From Alkalihalobacillus pseudalcaliphilus (GTDB lineage Bacteria; Bacillota; Bacilli; Bacillales; Bacillaceae_D), in NCBI GenBank assembly GCA_001038565.1, contig LFJO01000003.1, positions 1-64,000 on the forward strand: a stretch of DNA of 64,000 nucleotides. Reading direction: 5' to 3'. Positions within the stretch are counted from its first letter, which is position 1. Every line of letters begins with the position of its first letter. The position numbers and the translations under genes were made by a program. The notes beneath the pieces were generated by a model. That model worked only from the letters and a program-made list of their open reading frames with translations. It did no database searches and was not told the origin of the DNA. Positions 1 through 7,149 of the stretch are shown here, in pieces.

Positions 1-67
<67 letters not shown>

Positions 68-74
<7 letters not shown>

Positions 75-260
75 AATTACTTATGCAATTATGTCGAATA
101 AACTACTATGCAAGTAAAAATAGTAGTGCCTGTGGTGCAACCAATTACTTGAGCGAATCTACGTTGTTAGACTCCTAGAAAGTGAAAACGGTAGTGCCTT
201 TGGTGCAACCAAATTACTTATGCAACTACGTCATTATGCTTTTAGTAAGTGAAAACAGTA
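68..260 (+). repeat. degenerate repeats copying the tRNA-fMet 3' end
   Basis: The 28 bp at 68-95, which start in the last bases of tRNA-fMet including its ACCA end, recur at 205-232 with 26 of 28 positions identical, and more weakly at 137-165. Around them a unit resembling AGTGAAAACGGTAGTGCC (about 110 and 181, third trace near 246) repeats with a spacing near 70 bp. No gene is seen in 75-300. Confidence 0.65.
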
Positions 261-300
261 ATTGCTATGATTTATTTTACATAACAGTTAGACAAGTTAT

Positions 301-377
301 GGTCCGGTAGTTCAGTTGGTTAGAATGCCTGCCTGTCACGCAGGAGGTCGCGGGTTCGAGTCCCGTCCGGACCGCCA
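301..377 (+). tRNA. tRNA-Asp (GTC)
   Basis: Complete 77-nt cloverleaf: acceptor GGTCCGG/CCGGACC, anticodon loop with GTC (CTGTCAC), T loop TTCGAGT, discriminator G and encoded CCA. It is second in the tRNA cluster. Confidence 0.97.
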
Positions 378-401
378 TTATATTTTTTCTCTCGTTTTTG
401 T

Positions 402-486
402 GGAGGGGTAGCGAAGTGGCTAAACGCGGCGGACTGTAAATCCGCTCCCTCAGGGTTCGGCGGTTCGAATCCGTCCCCCTCCACCA
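402..486 (+). tRNA. tRNA-Tyr (GTA)
   Basis: An 85-nt class II tRNA with a long variable arm (CTCCCTCAGGGTTCGG region), anticodon GTA in the loop CTGTAAA, acceptor GGAGGGG/CCCCTCC and encoded ACCA. Confidence 0.97.
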
Positions 487-491
487 GTTGT

Positions 492-568
492 GGCGATTGT
501 GGTGAAGTGGTTAACACATCGGATTGTGGTTCCGACATTCGTGGGTTCGATTCCCATCAGTCGCCCCA
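492..568 (+). tRNA. tRNA-His (GTG)
   Basis: Anticodon GTG in the loop TTGTGGT. The acceptor GCGATTG pairs with CAGTCGC, and an extra 5' G at 492 faces discriminator C565, the -1G arrangement specific to tRNA-His. CCA is encoded. Confidence 0.96.
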
Positions 569-599
569 TTAATTTTATATCCTTATGAAGAGCAAATAA

Positions 600-674
600 T
601 GGGCTATCGCCAAGCGGTAAGGCAACGGATTTTGATTCCGTCATGCGTTGGTTCGAATCCAGCTAGCCCAGCCA
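600..674 (+). tRNA. tRNA-Gln (TTG)
   Basis: A 75-nt cloverleaf with acceptor TGGGCTA/TAGCCCA, anticodon TTG in the loop TTTTGAT, T loop TTCGAAT and encoded GCCA. Confidence 0.96.
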
Positions 675-678
675 TATT

Positions 679-750
679 GCGGAAGTAGTTCAGTGGTAGA
701 ACACCACCTTGCCAAGGTGGGGGTCGCGGGTTCGAATCCCGTCTTCCGCT
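679..750 (+). tRNA. tRNA-Gly (GCC)
   Basis: Cloverleaf with acceptor GCGGAAG/CTTCCGC, anticodon GCC in the loop TTGCCAA and discriminator T. The next bases (TACT) do not encode CCA, unlike the neighbouring tRNAs, so CCA must be added enzymatically. Confidence 0.95.
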
Positions 751-770
751 TACTTCTAAGGTTGTCCTGT

Positions 771-859
771 GCCGGGGTGGTGGAATTGGCAGACACACAG
801 GACTTAAAATCCTGCGGTAGGTGACTACCGTGCCGGTTCAAGTCCGGCCCTCGGCACCA
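771..859 (+). tRNA. tRNA-Leu (TAA)
   Basis: An 89-nt class II tRNA with acceptor GCCGGGG, anticodon TAA in the loop CTTAAAA, a long variable arm (CGGTAGGTGACTACCG) and encoded ACCA. No group I intron interrupts the anticodon loop. Confidence 0.96.
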
Positions 860-868
860 TTTTTATCT

Positions 869-945
869 GCGCCCTTAGCTCAGCTGGATAGAGTGTTTGA
901 CTACGAATCAAAAGGTCGGGAGTTCGAATCTCTCAGGGCGCGCCA
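869..945 (+). tRNA. tRNA-Arg (ACG)
   Basis: A 77-nt cloverleaf with acceptor GCGCCCT/AGGGCGC, anticodon ACG in the loop CTACGAA and encoded GCCA. A34 would be edited to inosine by TadA, as for other bacterial Arg-ACG tRNAs. Confidence 0.96.
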
Positions 946-989
946 TTATTTTTTCACCATTTAAAAGTAATTGAATACAATAGTAACAT

Positions 990-1129
990 GCGGGTGTAGT
1001 TTAGTGGTAAAACCTCAGCCACGAGCGAAACATCCATGAAAAGTCAACGAGTTGTCTCGACGCAGCAAGCTTCAAAGCAATGCTAGAAGAGGAAGAGACA
1101 TAAACAAGTGAATATGCTTCAATTAACAT
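990..1129 (+). repeat. tRNA-Gly 5'-half plus hairpin unit, copy 1
   Basis: Bases 990-1020 are identical to the first 31 nt of the intact tRNA-Gly(TCC) at 1269, from the acceptor strand to one base into the anticodon loop. The sequence then diverges (ACGAGCGAAACATCC...) and runs 109 nt to the next copy. The divergent part can fold: TGTCTC 1053-1058 with GAGACA 1095-1100, enclosing CTTC/GAAG and AGC/GCT helices. There is no 3' half, so it cannot mature to a tRNA. Confidence 0.9.
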
Positions 1130-1268
1130 GCGGGTGTAGTTTAGTGGTAAAACCTCAGCCACGAGCGAAACATCCATGAAAAGTCAACGAGTTGTCTCGA
1201 CGCAGCAGCTTCAAAGCAATGCTAGAAGAGGAAGAGACATAAACAAGTGAATATGCTTCAATTAACAT
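1130..1268 (+). repeat. tRNA-Gly 5'-half plus hairpin unit, copy 2
   Basis: A near-perfect tandem copy of 990-1129. The one difference I see is the loss of an A in the GCAGCAAGC stretch (139 against 140 bp). The unit ends with ATTAACAT, directly against the intact tRNA-Gly. Such high identity points to recent duplication, or less likely to an assembly artefact. Confidence 0.9.
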
Positions 1269-1339
1269 GCGGGTGTAGTTTAGTGGTAAAACCTCAGCCT
1301 TCCAAGCTGATGTCGTGAGTTCGATTCTCATCACCCGCT
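1269..1339 (+). tRNA. tRNA-Gly (TCC)
   Basis: Intact cloverleaf with acceptor GCGGGTG/CACCCGC, anticodon TCC in the loop CTTCCAA, T loop TTCGATT and discriminator T. CCA is not encoded. Its first 31 nt are the template repeated twice upstream. Confidence 0.95.
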
Positions 1340-1364
1340 TTTTTATTTATGAGAAAATAAAAAG

Positions 1365-1414
1365 AGCACTTTAGATAGTCAATGGGTATTGACTCATCCT
1401 AAGTGCTTTTTTTT
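1365..1414. terminator. bidirectional terminator between tRNA cluster and yidD
   Basis: AGCACTT pairs with AAGTGCT and the inner arms AGTCAAT/ATTGACT extend the stem. T8 follows on the + strand and an A-rich stretch precedes it, so it can serve the tRNA operon and the convergent yidD. Confidence 0.85.
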
Positions 1415-1638
1415 GATGATACTTTTTTCTCTGGAACAAAATCTATTCCTCCTTTGTGAAACGGGTGACATTTGCTTAATCTTTTGAGCGTTAACCAGCC
1501 TCCTTTTAATGCCCCAAATCTTTGAATCGCTTCTAATCCATATTGGGAGCAGGACGGGTAAAAACGGCAAGTGGGAGGAGTAAGTGGTGAAATGAATTTT
1601 TGGTAACCTCTAATTAATATAATCATTGACTTTTTCAT
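1399..1638 (-). CDS. yidD: YidD family membrane protein insertion efficiency factor
   Basis: A 79-residue protein with the family hallmarks: an amphipathic N terminus ([12 protein letters not shown]) followed by the cysteine-containing core [15 protein letters not shown] and then KCHPFHKGG. YidD-family proteins are thought to help YidC/OxaA insert membrane proteins at the inner leaflet. The ATG is preceded by AAAGGA on the minus strand. It is a single gene, convergent with the tRNA cluster and divergent from the comG genes. Confidence 0.93.
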   Translation of the reverse strand: MKKSMIILIRGYQKFISPLTPPTCRFYPSCSQYGLEAIQRFGALKGGWLTLKRLSKCHPFHKGGIDFVPEKKVSSKKST

Positions 1639-1639
1639 A

Positions 1640-1842
1640 TAAAATCCTTTCTAAAGCAGGAAAATGTATCAGCGATGTTGTAATTATATCAAAGATTCAA
1701 AAGAAAGGTGGTGTACACAAAAGAAATCTTCCGTGAATGTGTCGTTACAATTACCCTCTAGGTTCCCCCTAATAACTAAATCCATTATGCACATGCCTGG
1801 ACTCCTAACTCTCTTTCAAATTCGTGAGTTGAGGTGAAGGAA
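1640..1842. other. gap between yidD and comGC; no comGA/comGB
   Basis: These roughly 200 bp hold the yidD and comGC start regions. Frames ending near 1837 do not resemble the C terminus of ComGB, and no ATPase gene is present. I see no clear promoter or ComK box. Confidence 0.5.
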
Positions 1843-2163
1843 ATGAAAAGAAAATGGCAATATCAACGAGGATTTACATTAATTGAAATGCTTGTTGTGC
1901 TTATGATTATCTCCGTGTTATTACTCATTTTAATCCCAAACTTAACAAAAAACCAATCTGTGGCTCAAGATGCAAGTTGTGAAACAACGATACGTGTCCT
2001 TCAATCCTTGGTATATACGTATCAAATAGATAACGATTACGAATTACCAGAACAAATTGATGAATTAGGTGATTATATCGTTGGTGATGAACAATCGCTG
2101 AATTGTCCAAATGGTGCTGAACTTGAAATTAATGAGGGCATTATTAGTGTCAGGAATCAATGA
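1843..2163 (+). CDS. comGC: competence type IV pilus major pilin ComGC
   Basis: A prepilin of 106 residues. The prepilin peptidase site is QRG-FTLIE (cleavage after Gly10), followed by a hydrophobic helix LVVLMIISVLLLILIP. The mature part has two cysteines (DASCETT, LNCPNG) that can form a disulfide. ATG 1843 is chosen because GAGGTG lies 6 nt upstream; an in-frame GTG at 1834 overlaps that site. It is first in a tightly overlapping comG cluster, but comGA (traffic ATPase) and comGB (membrane platform), which normally precede it, are not in the window. Confidence 0.92.
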   Translation: MKRKWQYQRGFTLIEMLVVLMIISVLLLILIPNLTKNQSVAQDASCETTIRVLQSLVYTYQIDNDYELPEQIDELGDYIVGDEQSLNCPNGAELEINEGIISVRNQ

Positions 2164-2615
2164 CATTAAACCAACATTTTGATGAAAGAGGCTTAACATT
2201 TTTTGAAATGTTGATGGTTCTTTTCATCCTTTCTATTCTTTTACTTCTCCCCATCCTATCCTTTCCATCATTACAAAGTGAAAAATCCCCTGATGAAATA
2301 GCTGAAGGTCTAAAAAAAGACTTAATCATGGCCCAGCATTTGGCCATGACAACAGGTAGAACTGTATATGTTATATTCAACCTTCATCAGCAAACCTTAG
2401 TCATACGGCATCATTCAGCGGAGATTATTTATGAGAAGCCTTTTGATTATGGTCAAAGGCTGTCCTTCTCATCACCATTATCACATAATAATATATCGTT
2501 TAATCAATTCGGTCATCCGAGGTTATCTGGAAGCTTTGATCTTATCGTTGCTTCGCAAACATATCGGTTTACGATTTATTTAGGGAAGGGGATGATTGAT
2601 TATTATCAGCGATAA
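2160..2615 (+). CDS. comGD: competence minor pseudopilin ComGD
   Basis: A 151-residue minor pilin with prepilin motif ERG-LTFFEML followed by a hydrophobic segment. It overlaps comGC by 4 nt (ATGA), which implies translational coupling. In B. subtilis ComGD is a minor component of the DNA-uptake pseudopilus. The rest shows the low similarity expected of this family; identity rests on motif and position. Confidence 0.87.
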   Translation: MTLNQHFDERGLTFFEMLMVLFILSILLLLPILSFPSLQSEKSPDEIAEGLKKDLIMAQHLAMTTGRTVYVIFNLHQQTLVIRHHSAEIIYEKPFDYGQRLSFSSPLSHNNISFNQFGHPRLSGSFDLIVASQTYRFTIYLGKGMIDYYQR

Positions 2616-2916
2616 AGGTTTTACATTAATGGAGGTTTTATTGTCTTTTTCAATTTTGGTTTTCCTCGTTATGACAACACTCCCACTCTTCTTGAAGGTA
2701 CAAGCTGAAAGGATGGCTATCAGACAGCAATATGAAGCGATACAATATGCTGAAAAGGGCATACATTCTTATTTAGTTCAAACCCCATTTTCGTCGCCAC
2801 CGACTTTTCTTGAAGAAATCATACTCACCGATGAACATAGGGGCTTTGTGATGTATTGCTTAGCTTGGGACGGTATGAACAAACGTCCTTATGAGTATTG
2901 TCTATATGCTAAATAA
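2596..2916 (+). CDS. comGE: competence minor pseudopilin ComGE
   Basis: A 106-residue protein starting at TTG 2596 behind AGGGAAGGGG, overlapping comGD by 20 nt. The prepilin motif is KG-FTLMEVLL with a hydrophobic run to about residue 30. The remainder is a short helical domain. Its place between comGD and comGF supports ComGE. Confidence 0.82.
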   Translation: MIIISDKGFTLMEVLLSFSILVFLVMTTLPLFLKVQAERMAIRQQYEAIQYAEKGIHSYLVQTPFSSPPTFLEEIILTDEHRGFVMYCLAWDGMNKRPYEYCLYAK

Positions 2917-3337
2917 TTCAAAAGGCTTGACCTTAATGGAACTTTTGATGGCTCTTGCGTTAACGAGTTTATTGATATTACTTATGCCTCCCCTCTTTTC
3001 TGTCACAAGGGAATCTCAGCACTCGACTTTTTTAAATGAAGAGGTGATGATCTTTTTTAACCATCTTGCCCAGGAGGTTAGGGGGGCTATGCATTTACAG
3101 AGCTCTAACAATGGAGTCCTTATTTATCGATGGGATGGGGATGTTATTCGTATGCAAAGGCAAAATAATTCTTTTATTATGTACCAAAGGAATAACCAAG
3201 GACAAGTTCGTATGTTGCGGGAAATTCAGAGATTTGCTTGCACGCATGAATTAAGCTTACTATTTTGCGAAGTTATCACAAAAGATGGTCAGTTATTTGA
3301 ACGTTCATTTATCACGGTAGGTCGCTTACATGAATGA
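2891..3337 (+). CDS. comGF: competence minor pseudopilin ComGF
   Basis: A 148-residue protein with motif KG-LTLMELLMALAL followed by a hydrophobic stretch and a domain with FNHLAQEVR and an IYRWDGDVIRMQR strand typical of ComGF. It overlaps comGE by 26 nt. Two cysteines (FACTHE, LFCEV) could pair in the mature protein. Confidence 0.85.
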   Translation: MSIVYMLNNSKGLTLMELLMALALTSLLILLMPPLFSVTRESQHSTFLNEEVMIFFNHLAQEVRGAMHLQSSNNGVLIYRWDGDVIRMQRQNNSFIMYQRNNQGQVRMLREIQRFACTHELSLLFCEVITKDGQLFERSFITVGRLHE

Positions 3338-3701
3338 AAAGGGTATGGCCTTACCGATTGTCTTATTTATGAGTTCATTGTTATTTTTGGCGATACTGGT
3401 TCAGCTTTCAAGTTTGGAGTATGAGCAACGCCTCGTAACAGCTCAAAAACAGCAATTAATGTTGCAATCCTTACTTCAAGTAGCTTTTGAAGAATTTAAA
3501 GACAATCCAGAACAGGATTTTGATACGAAGGTCTTCTCATATGAACACGGTAACGTTACACTTAGTATAACTAATAAATTTGATGATTATGTGCTCGAAA
3601 TAGCTATGTTAGCTACCTTAACAAATGGCTATCATAAAAGAGCGATTTTTAGGTATGACATTGATAATAAAGTTACTAAGGAGTATTGGGAGGTCAAGTG
3701 A
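3330..3701 (+). CDS. comGG: competence minor pseudopilin ComGG
   Basis: A 123-residue protein overlapping comGF by 8 nt. It has a short basic N terminus (MNEKGMALP) and one hydrophobic segment (IVLFMSSLLFLAILVQL), then a helical periplasm-facing domain. As in other bacilli the prepilin motif is atypical. It is the last comG gene; its stop lies just before the aroK start. Confidence 0.82.
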   Translation: MNEKGMALPIVLFMSSLLFLAILVQLSSLEYEQRLVTAQKQQLMLQSLLQVAFEEFKDNPEQDFDTKVFSYEHGNVTLSITNKFDDYVLEIAMLATLTNGYHKRAIFRYDIDNKVTKEYWEVK

Positions 3702-3702
3702 C

Positions 3703-4212
3703 GTGCATGAAGTTATTTATTTAACTGGGTTTATGGGGTCAGGGAAAACGACTGTGGGGGAACAGTTGTCAAAAGCTTTAGGAGTCCGAGTTATTGATAC
3801 AGATGAATGGATTGAATCGCAGGAACAAAAAACAATTAATGAAATTTTTAAAGAGCATGGTGAGGCCTACTTTCGTCTAAAAGAAACAGAGGCACTTCTT
3901 GAAATTCAAGATAAACAGTTGCTCCTTGTGACGACTGGTGGAGGTATCGTTTTAAAAGATGAAAATAAAAAAATTATGCAAGAAAGAGGTCAAGTTATTT
4001 ACTTAGATTGTGATTTGGATGCGATATTTGAGCGAGTAGCAGGGGATACATCGAGGCCTCTGCTACATCAAAAAAGTAAAGAAGATATAAGAGCTCTGTT
4101 TGAAATGAGAAAAAATGATTATTTAGCCGCAGCGACAATGGTTTGCGACACGACAGGAAAATCTGTCAGACAAGTTGTTCAGGAATTAAAAGAGAAGGTG
4201 CTTAAAAAATAA
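3703..4212 (+). CDS. aroK: shikimate kinase
   Basis: A 169-residue kinase that phosphorylates shikimate to shikimate-3-phosphate in aromatic amino acid synthesis. P-loop GFMGSGKTT near the N terminus, DTDEWIE (shikimate/Mg contact) and GGGIVL follow the family pattern; RPLL marks the lid region. GTG 3703 is chosen because GGGAGG lies about 10 nt upstream and because it gives the usual 170-residue length; a longer frame from 3625 would run through the end of comGG. The start is 1 nt after the comGG stop, so the gene is likely co-transcribed. Confidence 0.92.
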   Translation: MHEVIYLTGFMGSGKTTVGEQLSKALGVRVIDTDEWIESQEQKTINEIFKEHGEAYFRLKETEALLEIQDKQLLLVTTGGGIVLKDENKKIMQERGQVIYLDCDLDAIFERVAGDTSRPLLHQKSKEDIRALFEMRKNDYLAAATMVCDTTGKSVRQVVQELKEKVLKK

Positions 4213-4251
4213 AAATACGGGTAACCTAGATCATGAAAGAGGTGATCAGAA

Positions 4252-4434
4252 ATGTCATTGAATGATTATGTGAAGTTTGTGACACAACAACTTGTGATGA
4301 AAATAGATGAACCGAAAAGTAAGAAGGAAAAAGAAGAACATGTAGTTGAAATAAAGAAACCATTATCAAATAGAGCTTTTGGTATTATTCCGCTTGGATT
4401 GTCCATGTTTGTGCAAAGGAAAAGAAATAATTAA
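4252..4434 (+). CDS. yqzE: YqzE family protein
   Basis: A 60-residue basic protein with SLNDYVKFVTQQLV at the N terminus, a charged middle (KSKKEKEEH) and FGIIPLGLSMFV at the C-terminal end. The pattern matches YqzE, a small protein of unknown function found downstream of comG in bacilli. AGAGGTGATC precedes the ATG. Confidence 0.85.
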   Translation: MSLNDYVKFVTQQLVMKIDEPKSKKEKEEHVVEIKKPLSNRAFGIIPLGLSMFVQRKRNN

Positions 4435-4569
4435 TGACTCCATGAAACTTTCACGGGATTTTACGATTTAGCGTCGTTAAAGCATTTACAATTAAGAACA
4501 CGGTCGTATATAATATAAGCGTACTCAATTCTGTAATTGATCAGATATGTATGAAAAGGAGGGGCAGCT

Positions 4570-4815
4570 ATGGATCGAATGTTTCGTGTCCTTGCTTTCT
4601 GGACAGGGATTTTCGCAGTGCTATTTTTTGTTGGAAGTATGACGAATATGGCTCTGTTATTCTTTGCTCAAACAGGTGCATTATTAGCATTGAGTTATTT
4701 GAAATTATCTGAACGAGTTTATATTTATATTTTTGGAGCATACTGTACAATATTCTTTATTGGCTTCACATATTACTCAACATTCTTACTCGTTCCAAGC
4801 TTCGGTGGACATTAA
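4570..4815 (+). CDS. yqgY: DUF2626 family membrane protein (YqgY)
   Basis: An 81-residue protein made mostly of three hydrophobic segments (roughly residues 6-22, 27-44, 50-72). It has no catalytic motif. It matches the small DUF2626 family next to yqgX in B. subtilis; function unknown. AAGGAGGGG precedes the ATG. It converges with yqgX on a shared terminator. Confidence 0.85.
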   Translation: MDRMFRVLAFWTGIFAVLFFVGSMTNMALLFFAQTGALLALSYLKLSERVYIYIFGAYCTIFFIGFTYYSTFLLVPSFGGH

Positions 4816-4833
4816 TTTGTACATACGAAAATG

Positions 4834-4863
4834 AGAACCGCTCTTTAAAGGGCGGTTCTTTTC
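4834..4863. terminator. bidirectional terminator yqgY / yqgX
   Basis: AGAACCGCTC pairs with GGGCGGTTCT (one G-T pair) around TTTAAA, followed by a T-rich run. It lies between convergent genes. Confidence 0.85.
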
Positions 4864-4868
4864 GCTTT

Positions 4869-5498
4869 TTAGAAGCCTGATAAAAAGGGATTACTGTCCA
4901 TTTCAGCACCGATGGACGTTGCTGGACCATGGCCACATGCAACGGCCGTTTCTTCTGGTAAGTGAAGTAGTTTCGTGTGAATACTATGTAGGAGTGTTTG
5001 ATGCTCTCCGCCAGGCAAATCGGTTCTGCCAATCGATTGTTGAAATAATACATCGCCAGAAAAAACTACGTGTTCGTCTTGGAAATAATACGAAACACTC
5101 CCTGGTGAGTGTCCGGGTGTGTGCAAAGTTGAGAATGAAAAGGGTCCTATCTGTAAAGTATCGTCCTCATGGATGAGCTGGTCGGCTGCATTGGCAACAA
5201 TCGATTCGCCAAACCGAGTAGAACCATTTTTTGCAGGGTTCTCTAACCAGTCCTGCTCTAAGTTATGGACATATACAGGAATTTGAAACGTTTGCCTGAT
5301 ATCTTCAACAGCACCAATGTGATCGAAGTGTGCATGTGTAAGGAGAATAGCTAATGGCTTCAATCCTTTATCTTTAATAATAGCTGTTAATTTTTTGCTT
5401 TCATGACCTGGATCAAAAATAACGGCTTCGTTATCTTGGTTATATAAGATGTAAGCATTGGTTTGTAACGGACCTAAAGGGATTTGTAAAACAGGCAT
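4869..5498 (-). CDS. yqgX: MBL-fold metallo-hydrolase, glyoxalase II-like (YqgX)
   Basis: A 209-residue metallo-beta-lactamase-fold enzyme. The metal motif THAHFDHIG (HxHxDH) lies near residue 54, with further ligands in HTPGHSPGS and the FSGDVLF and CGHGP strands. YqgX-type proteins resemble hydroxyacylglutathione hydrolase; in bacilli, which use bacillithiol, a related thioester hydrolase role is plausible but the substrate cannot be read from the sequence. Start ATG 5498 has GGAGG 8 nt upstream. Confidence 0.9.
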   Translation of the reverse strand: MPVLQIPLGPLQTNAYILYNQDNEAVIFDPGHESKKLTAIIKDKGLKPLAILLTHAHFDHIGAVEDIRQTFQIPVYVHNLEQDWLENPAKNGSTRFGESIVANAADQLIHEDDTLQIGPFSFSTLHTPGHSPGSVSYYFQDEHVVFSGDVLFQQSIGRTDLPGGEHQTLLHSIHTKLLHLPEETAVACGHGPATSIGAEMDSNPFLSGF

Positions 5499-6128
5499 AA
5501 TCGAACCTCCATTTAATAAAAACTTATCTCATCTTAGTGTACATATTTTTCACGAGAAGTTCAAAAAAAATCAAACCATCTTTTATACAAGTTTTAAAGT
5601 ATTGTGGATGGAATCACACGGTTTGGAGCCGAAGAAAATGAGTAACGTGCAAAAAACGGTGAATCACGGGGTTGGTGGCGGAAAAAGAGGTAGGAAGCCC
5701 GAGCAAAAGCTGAATCACGGGGTTGCGAGCAAAAAAAGGAGAAGAAACCCCGAGAAAAAACGAGACCTAAGTGTATGATTCCGCATATCACCTTTAGTAC
5801 ACTTACATACAAATCCCACATGGCGAAGCCCGATTCATTTTCACAGCAACCTCCATAAAAAAGAATAATTTTTGACAAATCGAAAGACTTGCCTCTAATT
5901 CAACATGGAGTACTCGACAAATACGAATAAAAAGAGTAAAATATTCATGTATTGTGCATGCTAAGACCAATCGATAAATGAAATGGTTTACAGAAATCAT
6001 GATTCAGCTTATAGTTAAGTATGGAATGCCTACTCATCGGAAAGGTGAAAAGGTATGATCAAGGTCGGTTGTAGGTTATAGCGATAAAACGATTAAGAAA
6101 ATGGTGCTACATAAGGAGGAAACATAAC
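5499..6128. other. 630-bp gap yqgX / yqgW; only repeats seen
   Basis: The first part (about 5605-5765) holds three degraded copies of a 51-bp repeat. From 5770 to 6110 I find no supported gene; open frames on either strand there lack ribosome binding sites and family resemblance. The last 20 bp carry the ribosome binding site of yqgW. Confidence 0.55.
5609..5765 (+). repeat. 51-bp tandem repeat, three degenerate copies
   Basis: Copies of (G/C)TGAATCACGGGGTTG...AGGAAGCCCGAGCAAAA begin at about 5610, 5660 and 5711, spacing 50-51 bp. The same unit forms a five-copy array at 40.2 kb, 34 kb away. Confidence 0.8.
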
Positions 6129-6299
6129 GTGTTTTTAGGAATTTTGTTTCTACTCGTTGCAATTCTTTGTTTAATTGGGATGTTCCGTGAAATTCGTCGC
6201 AAAAACTTTTTTGCAGTTGGATTCGCAGGAATTACATTAGCTGTATTTGGTTGGTTTGCTGTCATGACCATTTATACAGAGCTATTTCCAAGTAGCTAA
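6129..6299 (+). CDS. yqgW: DUF2759 family small membrane protein (YqgW)
   Basis: A 56-residue protein read directly from the sequence, starting at GTG 6129 behind AAGGAGG. Two hydrophobic helices (about residues 2-17 and 29-46) flank a basic turn FREIRRKN. It resembles YqgW (DUF2759), which lies beside yqgX in B. subtilis; function unknown. It is followed by a good terminator. Confidence 0.82.
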   Translation: MFLGILFLLVAILCLIGMFREIRRKNFFAVGFAGITLAVFGWFAVMTIYTELFPSS

Positions 6300-6305
6300 T
6301 TAAAA

Positions 6306-6341
6306 GAAAAGAACTCATTCATAATGGGTTCTTTTTCTTTT
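6306..6341 (+). terminator. terminator after yqgW
   Basis: AAAGAACTCATT pairs with AATGGGTTCTTT around CAT, followed by T-rich sequence. It may also serve yqhG on the other strand. Confidence 0.8.
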
Positions 6342-6348
6342 ATTAAGA

Positions 6349-7149
6349 TTAAGCTTCAAATACTTGAGTTTCTAAATAAAACATACCGCCATTAATAATC
6401 GAAATCTCGATATAAGGAGAATAAAGTTCTTCTAGGGCTTGCTTTTCTAATACATAGCTTTCTGGTTTTTCAGCTAATTCTTCATAAAAGCTCTCCAGCA
6501 AATTCAAATCCTCTTGCCACCTTTGCTTTGCTTCCATAGCCCAACGATCATCCTCATTTTCAGCATATGTTTCAACAACCTTAAATAAACGGTTAATACC
6601 ACTTTCAATTTGAATAAATGGTGTTAAGGTAAAACAGTAGTCAGGTAGTTTCGGCGAAAGTGAGAGGTTTTTCAATTTGTCAAAAAATTGTGGAACGATT
6701 TGGCCATGGATTAAATTAATACCTAAAGACAAAATCAATTCTTTTTTGCGGTCGCTGCAATAAGAAATTTTCATATTTAAACATAACCAAGGATGAAGAG
6801 GTTGTGATTGATTTCCATTTACCTTCATATTTTCATAAATCCGTATATAGCCACCTAATGTTTTCGCTGTTGAAAAAAGCTGATGTAATCTCGGAGAACC
6901 AAAGTGAATCTTCTCACCTTTAATCTCTTCAGGGCATTGTTTAGTATCCGTAATAAAAGTCACTTGCATAGGGTTAGGAGTCCCGCCAGTTCTTTCTAGG
7001 TAATGCCAATAAAATGGCCGGTTCATAATTAATTTATCAAGTTCTGGAGTCAGTTGTACAGAAAGATAAGCGGGAGTCTCTTCAACAATCGTACACTCGT
7101 TGGAATTGAAATAATCAGTTAGAAATCTATGAAGACTTTGCTGCTGCAT
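6349..7149 (-). CDS. yqhG: YqhG family protein
   Basis: A 266-residue protein with no recognised catalytic motif; it matches YqhG by its N-terminal LHRFLTDYFNSNEC, its RPFYWHYLERTGG segment and its position beside yqhH. Function unknown. ATG 7149 is chosen because AAGGAG lies 9 nt upstream; frames from 7158 or 7167 would place that site inside the gene. It overlaps the 3' end of yqhH by 23 nt, so the two are very likely coupled. Confidence 0.85.
   Translation of the reverse strand: MQQQSLHRFLTDYFNSNECTIVEETPAYLSVQLTPELDKLIMNRPFYWHYLERTGGTPNPMQVTFITDTKQCPEEIKGEKIHFGSPRLHQLFSTAKTLGGYIRIYENMKVNGNQSQPLHPWLCLNMKISYCSDRKKELILSLGINLIHGQIVPQFFDKLKNLSLSPKLPDYCFTLTPFIQIESGINRLFKVVETYAENEDDRWAMEAKQRWQEDLNLLESFYEELAEKPESYVLEKQALEELYSPYIEISIINGGMFYLETQVFEA

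Noticed and set aside
320-841. Overlapping minus-strand open frames across the tRNA cluster
   Set aside because: They run through several tRNA genes, lack ribosome binding sites and encode tRNA-complement sequence (for example DGTRTRDLL), a well-known false call.
990-1268. Group I intron or split tRNA-Gly
   Set aside because: The intact tRNA follows as a full gene; no intron core (P, Q, R, S) and no separate 3' half is found in the 109-nt segments.
1700-1837. Remnant of comGB in front of comGC
   Set aside because: The frame ending at 1837 reads MHMPGLLTLFQIREL, which does not convincingly match the ComGB C terminus, and no other ComGB motif is seen.
5458-5778. Plus-strand 106-codon frame and opposing minus frames over the repeat gap
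   Set aside because: They cover the yqgX start and the 51-bp repeats, with very basic low-quality sequence and no ribosome binding site.
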